This document shows, piece by piece, positions 49,321 to 58,605 of a stretch of 64,000 nt of DNA (position 1 is the stretch's first letter; the number at the start of each line of letters is the position of its first letter). A model generated the notes under the pieces. The model had not been told where the DNA came from and made no database searches. It worked only from the letters and a program-made list of their open reading frames with translations. The DNA comes from Vreelandella alkaliphila (lineage in GTDB: Bacteria > Pseudomonadota > Gammaproteobacteria > Pseudomonadales > Halomonadaceae): NCBI RefSeq assembly GCF_016107625.1, contig NZ_JABASV010000013.1, positions 1 to 64,000 of the forward strand, read 5' to 3'. Position numbers and translations under genes: made by a program.

Positions 49321-49434
49321 CCCCATTCGAATAAAACGCCAGGTTACGCAACAGAACAACAAGATAAACAATCTTGACTAACGGCCGCCACGCAGCCCTT
49401 GAGGGGGAAAGCGGAGGTTTACGAGGATACTGGT

Positions 49435-50721
49435 ATGGAAAAAAGTGTTTCTAATATGATGGACGACCCACTCGCTGCGGCTCGTGAGTCAACGGCCCAT
49501 ATGCTGCAGGAAAGGGCGCGTACCTTTTCTCTTCCGCAACCGTTTTATAACGATGCCCGCCTGTTTGCTCTTGATATGCAAGAGATCTTCGAAAAAGAGT
49601 GGTTATTCGCAGGCATGACATGCGAGATCCCCTCCAAGGGTAATTTCATCACCTTGGATATTGGTGACAATCCCATCGTTATTGTGCGCGGTAGTGAAGG
49701 CGTTATTCATGCGTTTCACAATGTGTGCCGCCATCGCGGTTCGCGTCTATGCGTAAAAGATAAGGGCAAGGTGGCAAAACTCGTCTGCCCGTATCATCAG
49801 TGGACTTACGAGCTTGATGGCCGATTGCTGTTTGCCGGTAGCGACATGGGCACTGACTTCGACCTCAACCAGTTTGGCCTCAAGCCGGTCAACGTCCAAA
49901 CAGCTGGCGGCTTCATCTTTATCAACCTGAGCGATGAACCACCTGCAATTGACGATTTTCTGACAACGCTTGAGCATTATCTCGAGCCGTACCAGATGGA
50001 CAACGTCAAGGTTGCCACCGAATCCAGCATCGTCGAGCAAGCCAACTGGAAGCTGGTCATCGAAAACAACCGCGAGTGCTACCACTGTAACGGCGCGCAC
50101 CCTGAACTGCTTAATTCGTTGCAGGAGTTTGATGATACCGACGATCCCCGCGCAACACCCGCTTATAAAGCGCTGGTGGCACGTAAACAAGCAGACTGGG
50201 ATGCCGAACAGGTGCCCTACCAGTTAAAACGGTTTGGTAAACGCAACCGCCTGACGCGTACGCCACTGCTGGATGGCATTGTCTCCATGACAATGGATGG
50301 TAAGCCCGGCAGCAAGAAACTGATGGGGCGTTTATCAAGCCCCGACATGGGCTCACTGCGCATCCTTCATCTGCCCAACTCATGGAACCATTTCATGGGC
50401 GATCACGCAGTGGTATTTCGCGTGTTGCCAATCGGTCCGCAGCAAACCGTGGTAACTACCAAATGGCTGGTTCACAAGGATGCCGTGGAAGGCGTCGACT
50501 ACGACCCCGAACAGCTTCGCCGAGTATGGGATGCCACCAACGACCAGGATCGCCAGCTCGCCGAAGAGAACCAGCGCGGCGTCAACTCAAAGGCTTATCA
50601 GCCTGGGCCTTATTCTGAAACCTATGAGTTCGGTGTTATCGACTTTGTCAATTGGTACGCCGCCCGCATGCTTGAGAATCTAGGCCACGAGGCTCCCGCA
50701 TTGCAGCTAGCCCAAGGCTAG
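49435..50721 (+). CDS. gbcA: Glycine betaine monooxygenase, Rieske oxygenase component
   Basis: 428 aa from ATG 49435 (GAGG 8 nt upstream). The Rieske 2Fe-2S site is CRHRGSRLC followed by CPYHQWTYELDG (two Cys, two His). The mononuclear iron site lies in ENNRECYHCNGAHPELLN with two His. It hydroxylates a methyl of glycine betaine, releasing formaldehyde. The divergent gbcB encodes its reductase. Confidence 0.95.
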   Translation: MEKSVSNMMDDPLAAARESTAHMLQERARTFSLPQPFYNDARLFALDMQEIFEKEWLFAGMTCEIPSKGNFITLDIGDNPIVIVRGSEGVIHAFHNVCRHRGSRLCVKDKGKVAKLVCPYHQWTYELDGRLLFAGSDMGTDFDLNQFGLKPVNVQTAGGFIFINLSDEPPAIDDFLTTLEHYLEPYQMDNVKVATESSIVEQANWKLVIENNRECYHCNGAHPELLNSLQEFDDTDDPRATPAYKALVARKQADWDAEQVPYQLKRFGKRNRLTRTPLLDGIVSMTMDGKPGSKKLMGRLSSPDMGSLRILHLPNSWNHFMGDHAVVFRVLPIGPQQTVVTTKWLVHKDAVEGVDYDPEQLRRVWDATNDQDRQLAEENQRGVNSKAYQPGPYSETYEFGVIDFVNWYAARMLENLGHEAPALQLAQG

Positions 50722-50752
50722 CGACGTCGCTTAACACAAGACACACAATTAA

Positions 50753-50774
50753 CTGGCCCGCTTATGCGGGCCAG
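50753..50774. terminator. Bidirectional hairpin between convergent gbcA and formate dehydrogenase genes
   Basis: A 9-bp GC-rich stem (CTGGCCCGC / GCGGGCCAG) with a TTAT loop. There is no T tract on either side, so it may act with Rho or as a barrier between the converging transcripts. Confidence 0.6.
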
Positions 50775-50785
50775 CTTATCGGCTC

Positions 50786-53620
50786 TTAAGATGCTTCAGA
50801 GCGGCTCAAACGGCAGGCAGCGTACTTGAACTCTGGAATCTTTCCATACGGATCCAGCGCTGGGTTAGTGAGTAGGTTCGCCGCCGCTTCTTCATAACAG
50901 AAAGGCACGAAAACCATCCCCTCGGGCATGCCCGGATCCGTCCTGACCTTGAGGGTGATGGCCCCTCGCCGAGTGGTGATTGTCAGGTCATCGCCTGGCG
51001 CCAAGCCCAGCCGGATAAGCTCAGCGGGCGCCAAGCTCGCCACGGCTTCCGGCTCCAGGTCATCGAGCACTTTGGCACGGCGGGTCATGGATCCGGTATG
51101 CCAGTGCTCTAACTGACGTCCAGTAGTTAGCACCGTCGGGTAGTCGTTATCGACTGGCTCATCCGGTGGCAGCGGGCGCGTAGGCGCGAACTTCGCCCGA
51201 CCACTGACGGTTGGGAAGGCCTCACTGAAGACTACGTCTTGTCCCGGTACATCCTCCGCTGGACAAGGGTAGGTTACCGACTGCTCGCGCTCCAAACGCT
51301 CCCAGGAAATATGGTCGAGAGAGGCCATACCTTGTTTCATCTCGGCGAAAACGTCCTGCGGATGCTGATAATTCCAGTCGAGACCGAAGCGTTTGGCCAT
51401 TTCCTGGATAATCCACCAGTCCGGCTTGGCCTGGCCCGGTAGCGGCAAGGCCGCACGCCCCATCTGCACTTGCCGATTGGTGTTGGTGACGGTGCCATCC
51501 TTCTCAGGCCAAGCGGAGGCAGGCAGAATGACATCGGCGAATTGAGCGGTTTCAGTGACAAAAAGATCCTGTACCACCAGATGTTCCAGCTTGGCCAACG
51601 CGGCCCGCGCATGGGCCAGATCCGGGTCGGACATCGCCGGGTTTTCACCCTGGATATACATGCCGCGAATGGTGCCCGCAGCGATAGCATCCATAATTTC
51701 CACCACGGTGAGACCCGGTGTGGGATCCAGTTTGGTATTCCACAGCTCTTCGAAAGCACTGCGTACCTGAGCATCGCTAACCGGCTGGTAGTCCGGCATT
51801 ACCATGGGAATAAGGCCGGCATCAGACGCCCCTTGAACGTTGTTCTGCCCCCGCAGAGGGTGCAAGCCAGTCCCAGGGCGACCGGTTTGACCGCAAGCCA
51901 GCGCCAACGAAATCAAACAGCGGGCGTTGTCGGTCCCATGGGTATGCTGAGAAATGCCCATGCCCCAGAAAATCATTGCCCGCTCGGCGTTGGCATAAAG
52001 CCTGGCCACTTCGCGAATGGTCTCTGGCTCAACACCGCACAAACCGCTCATCGCTTCGGGGGTCATGTCCACCGTATGTGTCTTCAGTTCCTCAAAGCCC
52101 TCGGTATGCTCGGCGATATAGGCCGTGTCATAGAGCTCTTCGCTGATGATCACATTGAGCATGGCATTAAACAGCGCCACATCCGTACCCAGTGAAAAGC
52201 GAACGCTGCGATGGGCGTAGGCATCCAACGCCTGACCACGGGGGTCAAGAATCACTATCTTGGTACCGCGCTTGGCGGCCTGTTTAAAGAAGGTGGCCGC
52301 CACCGGATGATTTACTGCGGGGTTACAGCCGGTAAGAATCACTACATCGGCCTGACTGGCCTGCATAAAGGAAGCGGTTACTGAGCCTGAGCCGATACAC
52401 TCCATGAGCGCTGCCACCGAACTGGCGTGGCACAAACGGGTACAGTGATCTACATGGTTGGAGCCAAAGCCGGTACGCACCAGCTTCTGGAACAGCCACG
52501 CCTCTTCGTTGGAGCACTTGGCACTGCCGAACCCCGCCAAGGCATCAGGGCCATGATTCACTTTAAGGTTTACAAGCCCGCTGGCGGCCACTTCAAGGGC
52601 TTCGTCCCAGCTCGCCTCGCGGAAATGCGTCAGGGGCTTGGCGGGATCGAAGTCTGGGTCGATTCCCTTTGCGACGCCCTCACGACGAATCAGCGGGGTA
52701 ACAAGCCGAGATGGATGGCGCGGATAGTCATAGCCGAAGCGACCTTTAACACATAGTCGGTTCTCGTTTGAAGGACCATCGCGGCCCTCCACATAAAGGA
52801 TCTTATCGTCTTTGATATGGTAGGTAAGCTGACAGCCAACCCCGCAGTAGGGACATACTGAGTCAACCTTACGGTCAGCCACAGCAGAGTCTCCGCACCC
52901 TTGCTCATCCACCAGGGTGGCAGGCATTAAAGCACCCGTGGGGCAAGCTTGAACACACTCGCCGCAAGCAACACAGGTGCTGTCCCCCATGGGGTCGTCG
53001 AAATCAAATACGATCTTAGACGCCGCCCCACGGTGAGCCATACCGATAACATCGTTAACCTGCACTTCGCGACAGGCACGCACACACAGATTGCACTCAA
53101 TACAGGCATCAAGGTTAACGCGCATGGCAGAGTGACTGCTGTCTTGCTCCAGGCTACCCGCCCTAGGTGCCACATGATGCACGGTAGCCGTCTCACGCTC
53201 TTCGCGCTTGGGCAGCTTGCGGCGCACCGCCGTGGCATCAATGGCCAGCTGGTCAGCCATGGCCCAGAAATGGCTTGAGCTGTCGGGGCTCTCTTCGCGC
53301 TCAGGCTGGTCGACTAGCAGCATTTCCATGACCATCTTGCGGGCCGTGTGCGCGCGTTCAGAGCTGGCACTATTAACCACCATACCGGGTGCCGCTTCGC
53401 GCAGACAGCTTGCGGCCAAGGTGCGCTCGCCCTCGATCTCCACCATACAAGCACGGCAGTTGCCGTCGGCGCGATAGCCGCTGGCATCCTTGAAACACAG
53501 ATGCGGAATGGTCTCGCCGGCGCGCTTGGCGACTTGCCAGAGGGTTTCACCGGGGTAAGCGCTGACGTCAACGCCGTCCAGGGTCAGGGTAAAGCTTTGG
53601 TTTAAGCTCGGTTCACTCAT
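50786..53620 (-). CDS. NAD-linked formate dehydrogenase, molybdenum alpha subunit
   Basis: 944 aa. In order: a plant-type 2Fe-2S domain (CFKDASGYRADGNCRACMVE), two 4Fe-4S sites (CIECNLCVRACREV; CVACGECVQACPTGAL), a further cluster at VCPYCGVGCQLTYH, then the bis-MGD catalytic domain. The metal ligand is Cys in DHCTRLCHASSVAAL; no in-frame TGA, so not a selenoprotein. A cytoplasmic FdsA-type subunit that oxidises formate to CO2. It follows the fused diaphorase subunit by 11 bp. Formate should come from PurU, the formaldehyde dehydrogenase and the formamidase. Confidence 0.92.
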   Translation of the reverse strand: MSEPSLNQSFTLTLDGVDVSAYPGETLWQVAKRAGETIPHLCFKDASGYRADGNCRACMVEIEGERTLAASCLREAAPGMVVNSASSERAHTARKMVMEMLLVDQPEREESPDSSSHFWAMADQLAIDATAVRRKLPKREERETATVHHVAPRAGSLEQDSSHSAMRVNLDACIECNLCVRACREVQVNDVIGMAHRGAASKIVFDFDDPMGDSTCVACGECVQACPTGALMPATLVDEQGCGDSAVADRKVDSVCPYCGVGCQLTYHIKDDKILYVEGRDGPSNENRLCVKGRFGYDYPRHPSRLVTPLIRREGVAKGIDPDFDPAKPLTHFREASWDEALEVAASGLVNLKVNHGPDALAGFGSAKCSNEEAWLFQKLVRTGFGSNHVDHCTRLCHASSVAALMECIGSGSVTASFMQASQADVVILTGCNPAVNHPVAATFFKQAAKRGTKIVILDPRGQALDAYAHRSVRFSLGTDVALFNAMLNVIISEELYDTAYIAEHTEGFEELKTHTVDMTPEAMSGLCGVEPETIREVARLYANAERAMIFWGMGISQHTHGTDNARCLISLALACGQTGRPGTGLHPLRGQNNVQGASDAGLIPMVMPDYQPVSDAQVRSAFEELWNTKLDPTPGLTVVEIMDAIAAGTIRGMYIQGENPAMSDPDLAHARAALAKLEHLVVQDLFVTETAQFADVILPASAWPEKDGTVTNTNRQVQMGRAALPLPGQAKPDWWIIQEMAKRFGLDWNYQHPQDVFAEMKQGMASLDHISWERLEREQSVTYPCPAEDVPGQDVVFSEAFPTVSGRAKFAPTRPLPPDEPVDNDYPTVLTTGRQLEHWHTGSMTRRAKVLDDLEPEAVASLAPAELIRLGLAPGDDLTITTRRGAITLKVRTDPGMPEGMVFVPFCYEEAAANLLTNPALDPYGKIPEFKYAACRLSRSEAS

Positions 53621-53631
53621 GCTGATCTCCC

Positions 53632-55350
53632 TTATCCCTTGACGATAACGTTCTGGGCAGCCAGTTCACTGCGAAAATCCTTGAGCAAGCCCAATACTGG
53701 GTTCGGTGCCGCCTGACCCAGCCCGCAAATTGAGGCATCTATCATCACTTGGGAAAGCTGCGTCATAAGTCCAGCATCCCATTCATTACGCTCAAGCAGG
53801 GTGAGCATTTTTTCGGTTCCCACCCGACACGGCGTGCATTGGCCACAGGACTCATCGGCAAAGAAAGCTAATAGGTTGGTAGCAACCCCGCGCAGATTGT
53901 CCTGATCAGAAAGCACGATCACCGCAGCGGAGCCAATAAAACAGCCGTGCTCCTGGAGGGTATCGAAGTCGAGAGGAATATTGGCTTTAGTGGCGGGCAG
54001 AATGCCGCCAGAGGCGCCACCAGGCAAATAAGCCGCCAAGCGGTGACCTTCCGCCATGCCGCCACAATACTCGTCAATTAACTCGCTTAGCGTAATGCCA
54101 GCAGGCGCCAGATAAACGCCAGGCTGCTTAACTCGCCCCGAAACCGAGAAACTACGCAGCCCCACGCGGCCATGGCGGCCCTGGCTGGAGAAAGCCTCAG
54201 CGCCGCGCTGCCAGATCATCGGAATCCAATAGACGGTCTCGACGTTATTGACCAGCGTTGGGCGATCAAAGAGCCCTTTCTGAGCCACAAACGGAGGACG
54301 ATGGCGGGGCTTGCCCGGTTTGCCTTCCAGGGACTCAATCATCGCCGACTCTTCGCCGCAGATGTAAGCACCCGCGCCGCGGCGCAGCACGATATATCCC
54401 GGCGCCACTAGGCCAGCGGCCTCAAGCTCGCCAATCGCCTCGCGCAGCACGACATGTAACGCTGGATACTCATCGCGTAGGTAGATATACAGCGCCTCGG
54501 CGTCTACCGCCCAAGCACTGACCAAGGCACCTTCAAGAAACTGGTGCGGCGAGCGTTCCAGATAATAACGATCCTTAAAGGTACCGGGTTCGCCCTCGTC
54601 GGCATTGATGGCACAGTAGCGGGGGCCAGCCTCCTGGCGCACAAAGTGCCATTTCTTAAAAGTAGGAAAACCCGCGCCCCCTAAACCGCGAAGGTTGGCC
54701 TGCTGCACCGCTTCCATCAATGCTTCGACCGTTACTTCCCCGTTGCGGCAGGCCTGGAGCAATGCAAAACCACCCTCGCTGCGATAGCTATCAAGTCGTT
54801 GCCAATCGATAGGTTCGGGGTGAGTGTCGTCGGCATCGATAGCTGCCTGAACTTGAGCCGCATCGGCTCGACCTAAGTGGTGATGGCCGACCTCCACTAC
54901 GGGTGCTGTGTCGCAGCGCCCCATGCATGGCGCGCGCAACACCCGCACCTGCTCGATATCGACGTTTGCTTCCAACTGCGCTTTAAGCGTCTCAGCGCCA
55001 GCTAACTGGCAAGCCAGAGAGTCACAAACGCGGATGGTCAACGCTGGGGGCACGTCCTGATCATCATGGATGACGTCGAAGTGAGCATAAAAGGTTGCTG
55101 TCTCATAGATCGCTGCCATCGGCAGGTTCATATAAGTTGCCAGGGCACGCAGGTCTGCCAACAACAAATGCCCTCGGGCATCCTGAAGAGCATGCAGATG
55201 CTCGATCAATAAATCGCGGCGGCGCAAGGTGGCATCGTTGCGTTCATCGCCCAGCAGCTCACGCAATCCCTCAAGACGGATGGGATCGAGTTCACGGCCG
55301 CGGGGCTTGCCGCGAAAGCGGCGCTTGGGGGTCACGGTCTGGACGGTCAT
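53632..55350 (-). CDS. Formate dehydrogenase diaphorase subunit, fused NuoE-NuoF type
   Basis: 572 aa, two parts in one chain. The N-terminal roughly 160 residues are NuoE/FdsG-like with 2Fe-2S cysteines in VCDSLACQLAG and APCMGRC. The remainder is NuoF/FdsB-like: FMN/NAD site GLGGAGFPTFKKWHF, INADEGEPGTFKDR, and the 4Fe-4S CGQCTPCRVG with a later Cys. It transfers electrons from the alpha subunit to NAD+. In Cupriavidus-type enzymes these are separate genes (fdsG, fdsB); here they are fused. No fdsD or fdhD gene is adjacent. Confidence 0.92.
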   Translation of the reverse strand: MTVQTVTPKRRFRGKPRGRELDPIRLEGLRELLGDERNDATLRRRDLLIEHLHALQDARGHLLLADLRALATYMNLPMAAIYETATFYAHFDVIHDDQDVPPALTIRVCDSLACQLAGAETLKAQLEANVDIEQVRVLRAPCMGRCDTAPVVEVGHHHLGRADAAQVQAAIDADDTHPEPIDWQRLDSYRSEGGFALLQACRNGEVTVEALMEAVQQANLRGLGGAGFPTFKKWHFVRQEAGPRYCAINADEGEPGTFKDRYYLERSPHQFLEGALVSAWAVDAEALYIYLRDEYPALHVVLREAIGELEAAGLVAPGYIVLRRGAGAYICGEESAMIESLEGKPGKPRHRPPFVAQKGLFDRPTLVNNVETVYWIPMIWQRGAEAFSSQGRHGRVGLRSFSVSGRVKQPGVYLAPAGITLSELIDEYCGGMAEGHRLAAYLPGGASGGILPATKANIPLDFDTLQEHGCFIGSAAVIVLSDQDNLRGVATNLLAFFADESCGQCTPCRVGTEKMLTLLERNEWDAGLMTQLSQVMIDASICGLGQAAPNPVLGLLKDFRSELAAQNVIVKG

Positions 55351-55396
55351 GGGTCACTCATTATTATCTTGATCGGCGGTATACCGAATGAACGAA

Positions 55397-55420
55397 GACG
55401 GCACCCCGCGGGGTGCCGTC
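55397..55420 (-). terminator. GC-rich palindrome, likely terminator after formaldehyde dehydrogenase
   Basis: An 11-bp perfect stem (GACGGCACCCC / GGGGTGCCGTC) with a 2-nt centre, followed on the minus strand by a T-rich but broken tract. It lies between the formaldehyde dehydrogenase gene and the formate dehydrogenase operon. Confidence 0.6.
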
Positions 55421-55429
55421 TAGGGTCTT

Positions 55430-55480
55430 ACTATCTATCCTGAACTATCTATACCGAACTATCTATTTCTAACTATCTAT
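55430..55480 (-). repeat. Four 14-bp spaced repeats
   Basis: ACTATCTAT occurs at 55430, 55444, 55458 and 55472, each followed by a variable 5-mer, so the period is exactly 14 bp. The array lies between formaldehyde dehydrogenase and the formate dehydrogenase operon, about 80-130 bp before the latter's start codon and just upstream of the hairpin at 55397. Confidence 0.75.
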
Positions 55481-55519
55481 CTCGTATCCCCTCCCTGCGG
55501 GCGGGCAGGTGCTTCCACC

Positions 55520-56713
55520 TTATGCAGGCACACTGCCGTGGGGATCAATGACAAATTTCTTGGCGGCTCCGCCATCGAAGTCGGCATATCCTTGGGGCGC
55601 CTGATCCAGAGTGATCATCTGTACATTTACCGCATCGGCGATCTTAACTTTACCGAATAGAATAGCCTGCATCAGCGGGCGGTGGTACTTCATTACCGGG
55701 CACTGTCCGGTATGAAAACTGTGGGATTTGGCCCAACCGAGGCCAAAGCGCATGCTCAAAGCACCTTGCTTGGCGGCATCATCAGCGGCACCTGGGTCTT
55801 CGGTCACATACAGGCCTGGAATACCGATTTGACCACCCGCGCGAGTTAGCGACATCGCCGAGTTAAGCACGGTCGCAGGTGCTTCTTTACCATGGTTGCA
55901 GCCGCAGGCGTGGGCCTCGAAACCAACACAGTCGACAAAGGCATCGACTTCGCGCTCGCCGAGAATCACCTCAATCTTGTCGGCCATGTCGCCGTCCTGG
56001 GTCAGGTCAATGGTCTCGCAGCCAAAGCTTCGCGCTTGGGCTAAACGGTCTTCGACCATATCGCCGACAATCACACAAGCCGCGCCAAGCAACTGCGCAG
56101 AAACTGCCGCCGCCAGGCCCACAGGGCCAGCACCCGCAATATAGACAGTACTGCCGGGGCCAACACCAGCAGTAACACAACCGTGGAAGCCGGTGGGGAA
56201 GATATCGGAAAGCAGGGTTAAATCTTTGATTTTCTCCATCGCTTGATCGGTGTCCGGGAACTTCAGCAAATTAAAGTCCGCGTAGGGAACCATGACATAT
56301 TCGGTCTGGCCACCCACCCAGCCACCCATATCGACATAGCCATAAGCAGCCCCTGGACGAGAGGGGTTCACATTCAGACAGATGCCGGTACGACCTTCTT
56401 TACAGTTACGGCAGCGACCGCAGGCAATATTAAACGGCACAGAGACTAGATCGCCGGGCTGGATAAACTCGACGTCGCGACCACACTCCACCACCAAACC
56501 AGTGATTTCGTGACCCAGCACCAAGCCGGATGGCGCAGTGGTGCGGCCGCGCACCATATGCTGGTCGCTGCCACAGATATTGGTGGTGACGACTTTAAGA
56601 ATGACGCCGTGCTCACACTTTCGATTACCGATGGCGAGCTCAGGATAGGCAATAGATTCGACGGCGACTTCACCCGGCCCTTTATAGACCACTCCGCGGT
56701 TGGCTGCATTCAT
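55520..56713 (-). CDS. fdhA: Glutathione-independent formaldehyde dehydrogenase
   Basis: 397 aa from ATG 56713 (AGGAG 6 nt upstream); the frame upstream to 56809 has no such signal. A zinc alcohol-dehydrogenase-family enzyme that oxidises formaldehyde to formate with bound NAD+. The catalytic zinc site starts at TTNICGSDQHMVRGRT and GLVLGHEITGLV; the structural zinc cysteines are in CGRCRNCKEGRTGIC. The NAD fold is VYIAGAGPVGLAAAVSAQLL. The family fits Pseudomonas putida-type FdhA. It detoxifies formaldehyde released by betaine and dimethylglycine demethylation. Confidence 0.95.
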   Translation of the reverse strand: MNAANRGVVYKGPGEVAVESIAYPELAIGNRKCEHGVILKVVTTNICGSDQHMVRGRTTAPSGLVLGHEITGLVVECGRDVEFIQPGDLVSVPFNIACGRCRNCKEGRTGICLNVNPSRPGAAYGYVDMGGWVGGQTEYVMVPYADFNLLKFPDTDQAMEKIKDLTLLSDIFPTGFHGCVTAGVGPGSTVYIAGAGPVGLAAAVSAQLLGAACVIVGDMVEDRLAQARSFGCETIDLTQDGDMADKIEVILGEREVDAFVDCVGFEAHACGCNHGKEAPATVLNSAMSLTRAGGQIGIPGLYVTEDPGAADDAAKQGALSMRFGLGWAKSHSFHTGQCPVMKYHRPLMQAILFGKVKIADAVNVQMITLDQAPQGYADFDGGAAKKFVIDPHGSVPA

Positions 56714-56957
56714 GGCTAGCTCCTGTTGTTTATTGTTGTGCGCTTGATGGTGGATTGCGCTTTCCCACCCTATCCCCTCCGTGCCTAAGGACTTACCCCA
56801 CAAAGGCACTCACATATCTATTCAAGACATCCTAGCCAAGACGAATAGCTAGAGGTCGCTTTCACGACACTCTTACCCTGAAACAGGCCCAACAATCCGT
56901 TGTGTCGGCGATGCAGGCGCATAGCCGATATCTAACAATAGCCACCAAGGACATCTA

Positions 56958-58538
56958 ATGAAGAACAATGACGATCCTGTCCTGTCGCCCGGACAGGACA
57001 ATACTCAGATAATGGGGTTAGATTTTCATAACCCCGTATTCCCACTCTCTGCTCTCGCCATTCTGCTATTCATTCTTTACGCACTGGTTTACCCGGATGC
57101 TGCTAACACGCATCTAGGGCTTGCCAAGAACTGGTCAATTGAACACTTTGACTGGCTGTTTATGATTGCAGGCAATACCTTTGTGGTGTTCTGCCTCGTA
57201 CTGATTTGCTTGCCGCTCGGGCGAATTCGTTTGGGCGGCAGCGATGCCAAGCCGGAGTACTCGCGCACGTCCTGGTTCGCCATGCTTTTTGCGGCGGGTA
57301 TGGGTATCGGCCTGATGTTCTGGAGCGTTGCTGAGCCAGTGGCCTACTACACCGACTGGTACGGTACGCCCCTCAATGCCCCCGCAGGCACGCCGGAAGG
57401 CGCTAGTGCTGCCATGGGCGCGACCATGTTTCATTGGGGGCTGCACCCCTGGGCAATCTACGCAGTCGTCGCACTCTCGCTGGCGTTCTTTGCCTATAAT
57501 AAGGGCCTGCCACTCACGCTTCGCTCCGCATTTTATCCACTTCTAGGTGAGCATACCCGCGGCTGGGCAGGTCATATCATCGATATTCTTGCCGTACTCG
57601 CCACCATTTTCGGCCTAGCCACCTCGCTTGGCTTTGGCGCTACCCAAGCGGCAGGTGGGCTCGCCTATCTGTTCGGCATCCCCAACACTATTGGCACTCA
57701 ACTGGCGATTATCCTAGTGGTCACGGTGATTGCACTATTCCCGGTATGGCGGGGTATCGACGGTGGCGTAAAGCTATTCTCAAACATTAATATGATCATC
57801 GCAGCGATACTGCTTCTATTCGTTGTGATCGCAGGCCCGACCCTGATGATATTGACAGGGATTGGCACCACAACGCTAGACTATGTAAGCCACCTTTTGC
57901 CGCTATCGAACTGGATTGGACGCGAGGACGACACCTGGTACCACGGCTGGACCATCTTTTACTGGGCGTGGTGGATCTCCTGGTCTCCGTTTGTCGGCAT
58001 GTTTATCGCTCGCGTATCGCGTGGACGTACCGTTCGGGAGTTTCTAATTGCCGTACTGCTGGTACCAACGCTAGTCACCTTGGTTTGGATGAGCGCCTTC
58101 GGCGGCACAGCGCTTTTTCAGGCGACTAACGGCGTAGGCGAACTGGCCAACGGCATCGGTGATGTCTCGCTTGCCATGTTCCATATGCTGGAACAGTTGC
58201 CTCTCACCAGCATAACGTCAACACTAGCCATTATCCTGGTGCTGGTTTTCTTCATCACTTCATCAGACTCCGGCTCGTTGGTAATCGATAACATCACCGC
58301 CGGTGGCAAAACCGATGCCCCTAAGGGCCAGCGTGTTTTCTGGGCCGCACTTGAAGGTGTCATTGCAGGAGTGCTGTTGTATGGCGGCGGTAGCACCGCA
58401 CTCAGTGCGCTTCAGGCGGGCGCGGTAGCCACGGGGCTGCCCTTCACACTGGTACTATTAATGATGTGCGTCAGCCTTTACGTAGGCCTTAATAAGGAGT
58501 GGCAACAGCTTAACGCGATACCCAAAACCGCCAAGTAA
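56958..58538 (+). CDS. BCCT-family betaine/carnitine/choline carrier
   Basis: 526 aa with 12 membrane helices. The family motif region MGIGLMFWSVAEPVAYYTDW and the aromatic box WTIFYWAWWISWSPFVGMFI are clear. The short C-terminal tail lacks the long osmosensing extension of BetP, so it is more likely a catabolic uptake carrier than an osmoregulated one (inference). AGGA lies 7 nt before the ATG. It is divergent from formaldehyde dehydrogenase and surrounded by betaine-degradation genes, so glycine betaine or a relative is the likely substrate. Confidence 0.92.
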   Translation: MKNNDDPVLSPGQDNTQIMGLDFHNPVFPLSALAILLFILYALVYPDAANTHLGLAKNWSIEHFDWLFMIAGNTFVVFCLVLICLPLGRIRLGGSDAKPEYSRTSWFAMLFAAGMGIGLMFWSVAEPVAYYTDWYGTPLNAPAGTPEGASAAMGATMFHWGLHPWAIYAVVALSLAFFAYNKGLPLTLRSAFYPLLGEHTRGWAGHIIDILAVLATIFGLATSLGFGATQAAGGLAYLFGIPNTIGTQLAIILVVTVIALFPVWRGIDGGVKLFSNINMIIAAILLLFVVIAGPTLMILTGIGTTTLDYVSHLLPLSNWIGREDDTWYHGWTIFYWAWWISWSPFVGMFIARVSRGRTVREFLIAVLLVPTLVTLVWMSAFGGTALFQATNGVGELANGIGDVSLAMFHMLEQLPLTSITSTLAIILVLVFFITSSDSGSLVIDNITAGGKTDAPKGQRVFWAALEGVIAGVLLYGGGSTALSALQAGAVATGLPFTLVLLMMCVSLYVGLNKEWQQLNAIPKTAK

Positions 58539-58546
58539 CCTCCCCC

Positions 58547-58584
58547 GCAACCGCCCGCTCAACTAGCGGGCGGTTGCTCTCTTT
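58547..58584 (+). terminator. Rho-independent terminator of the BCCT gene
   Basis: A 13-bp perfect stem (GCAACCGCCCGCT / AGCGGGCGGTTGC) with a 5-nt loop, followed by TCTCTTTT. It begins 9 bp after the stop codon. Confidence 0.85.
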
Positions 58585-58605
58585 TACCGACCAGGAACCA
58601 AGACA

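Noticed and set aside
50786-53620. Selenocysteine formate dehydrogenase
   Set aside because: The ligand position is a normal Cys (RLCHASS) and no in-frame TGA interrupts the gene.
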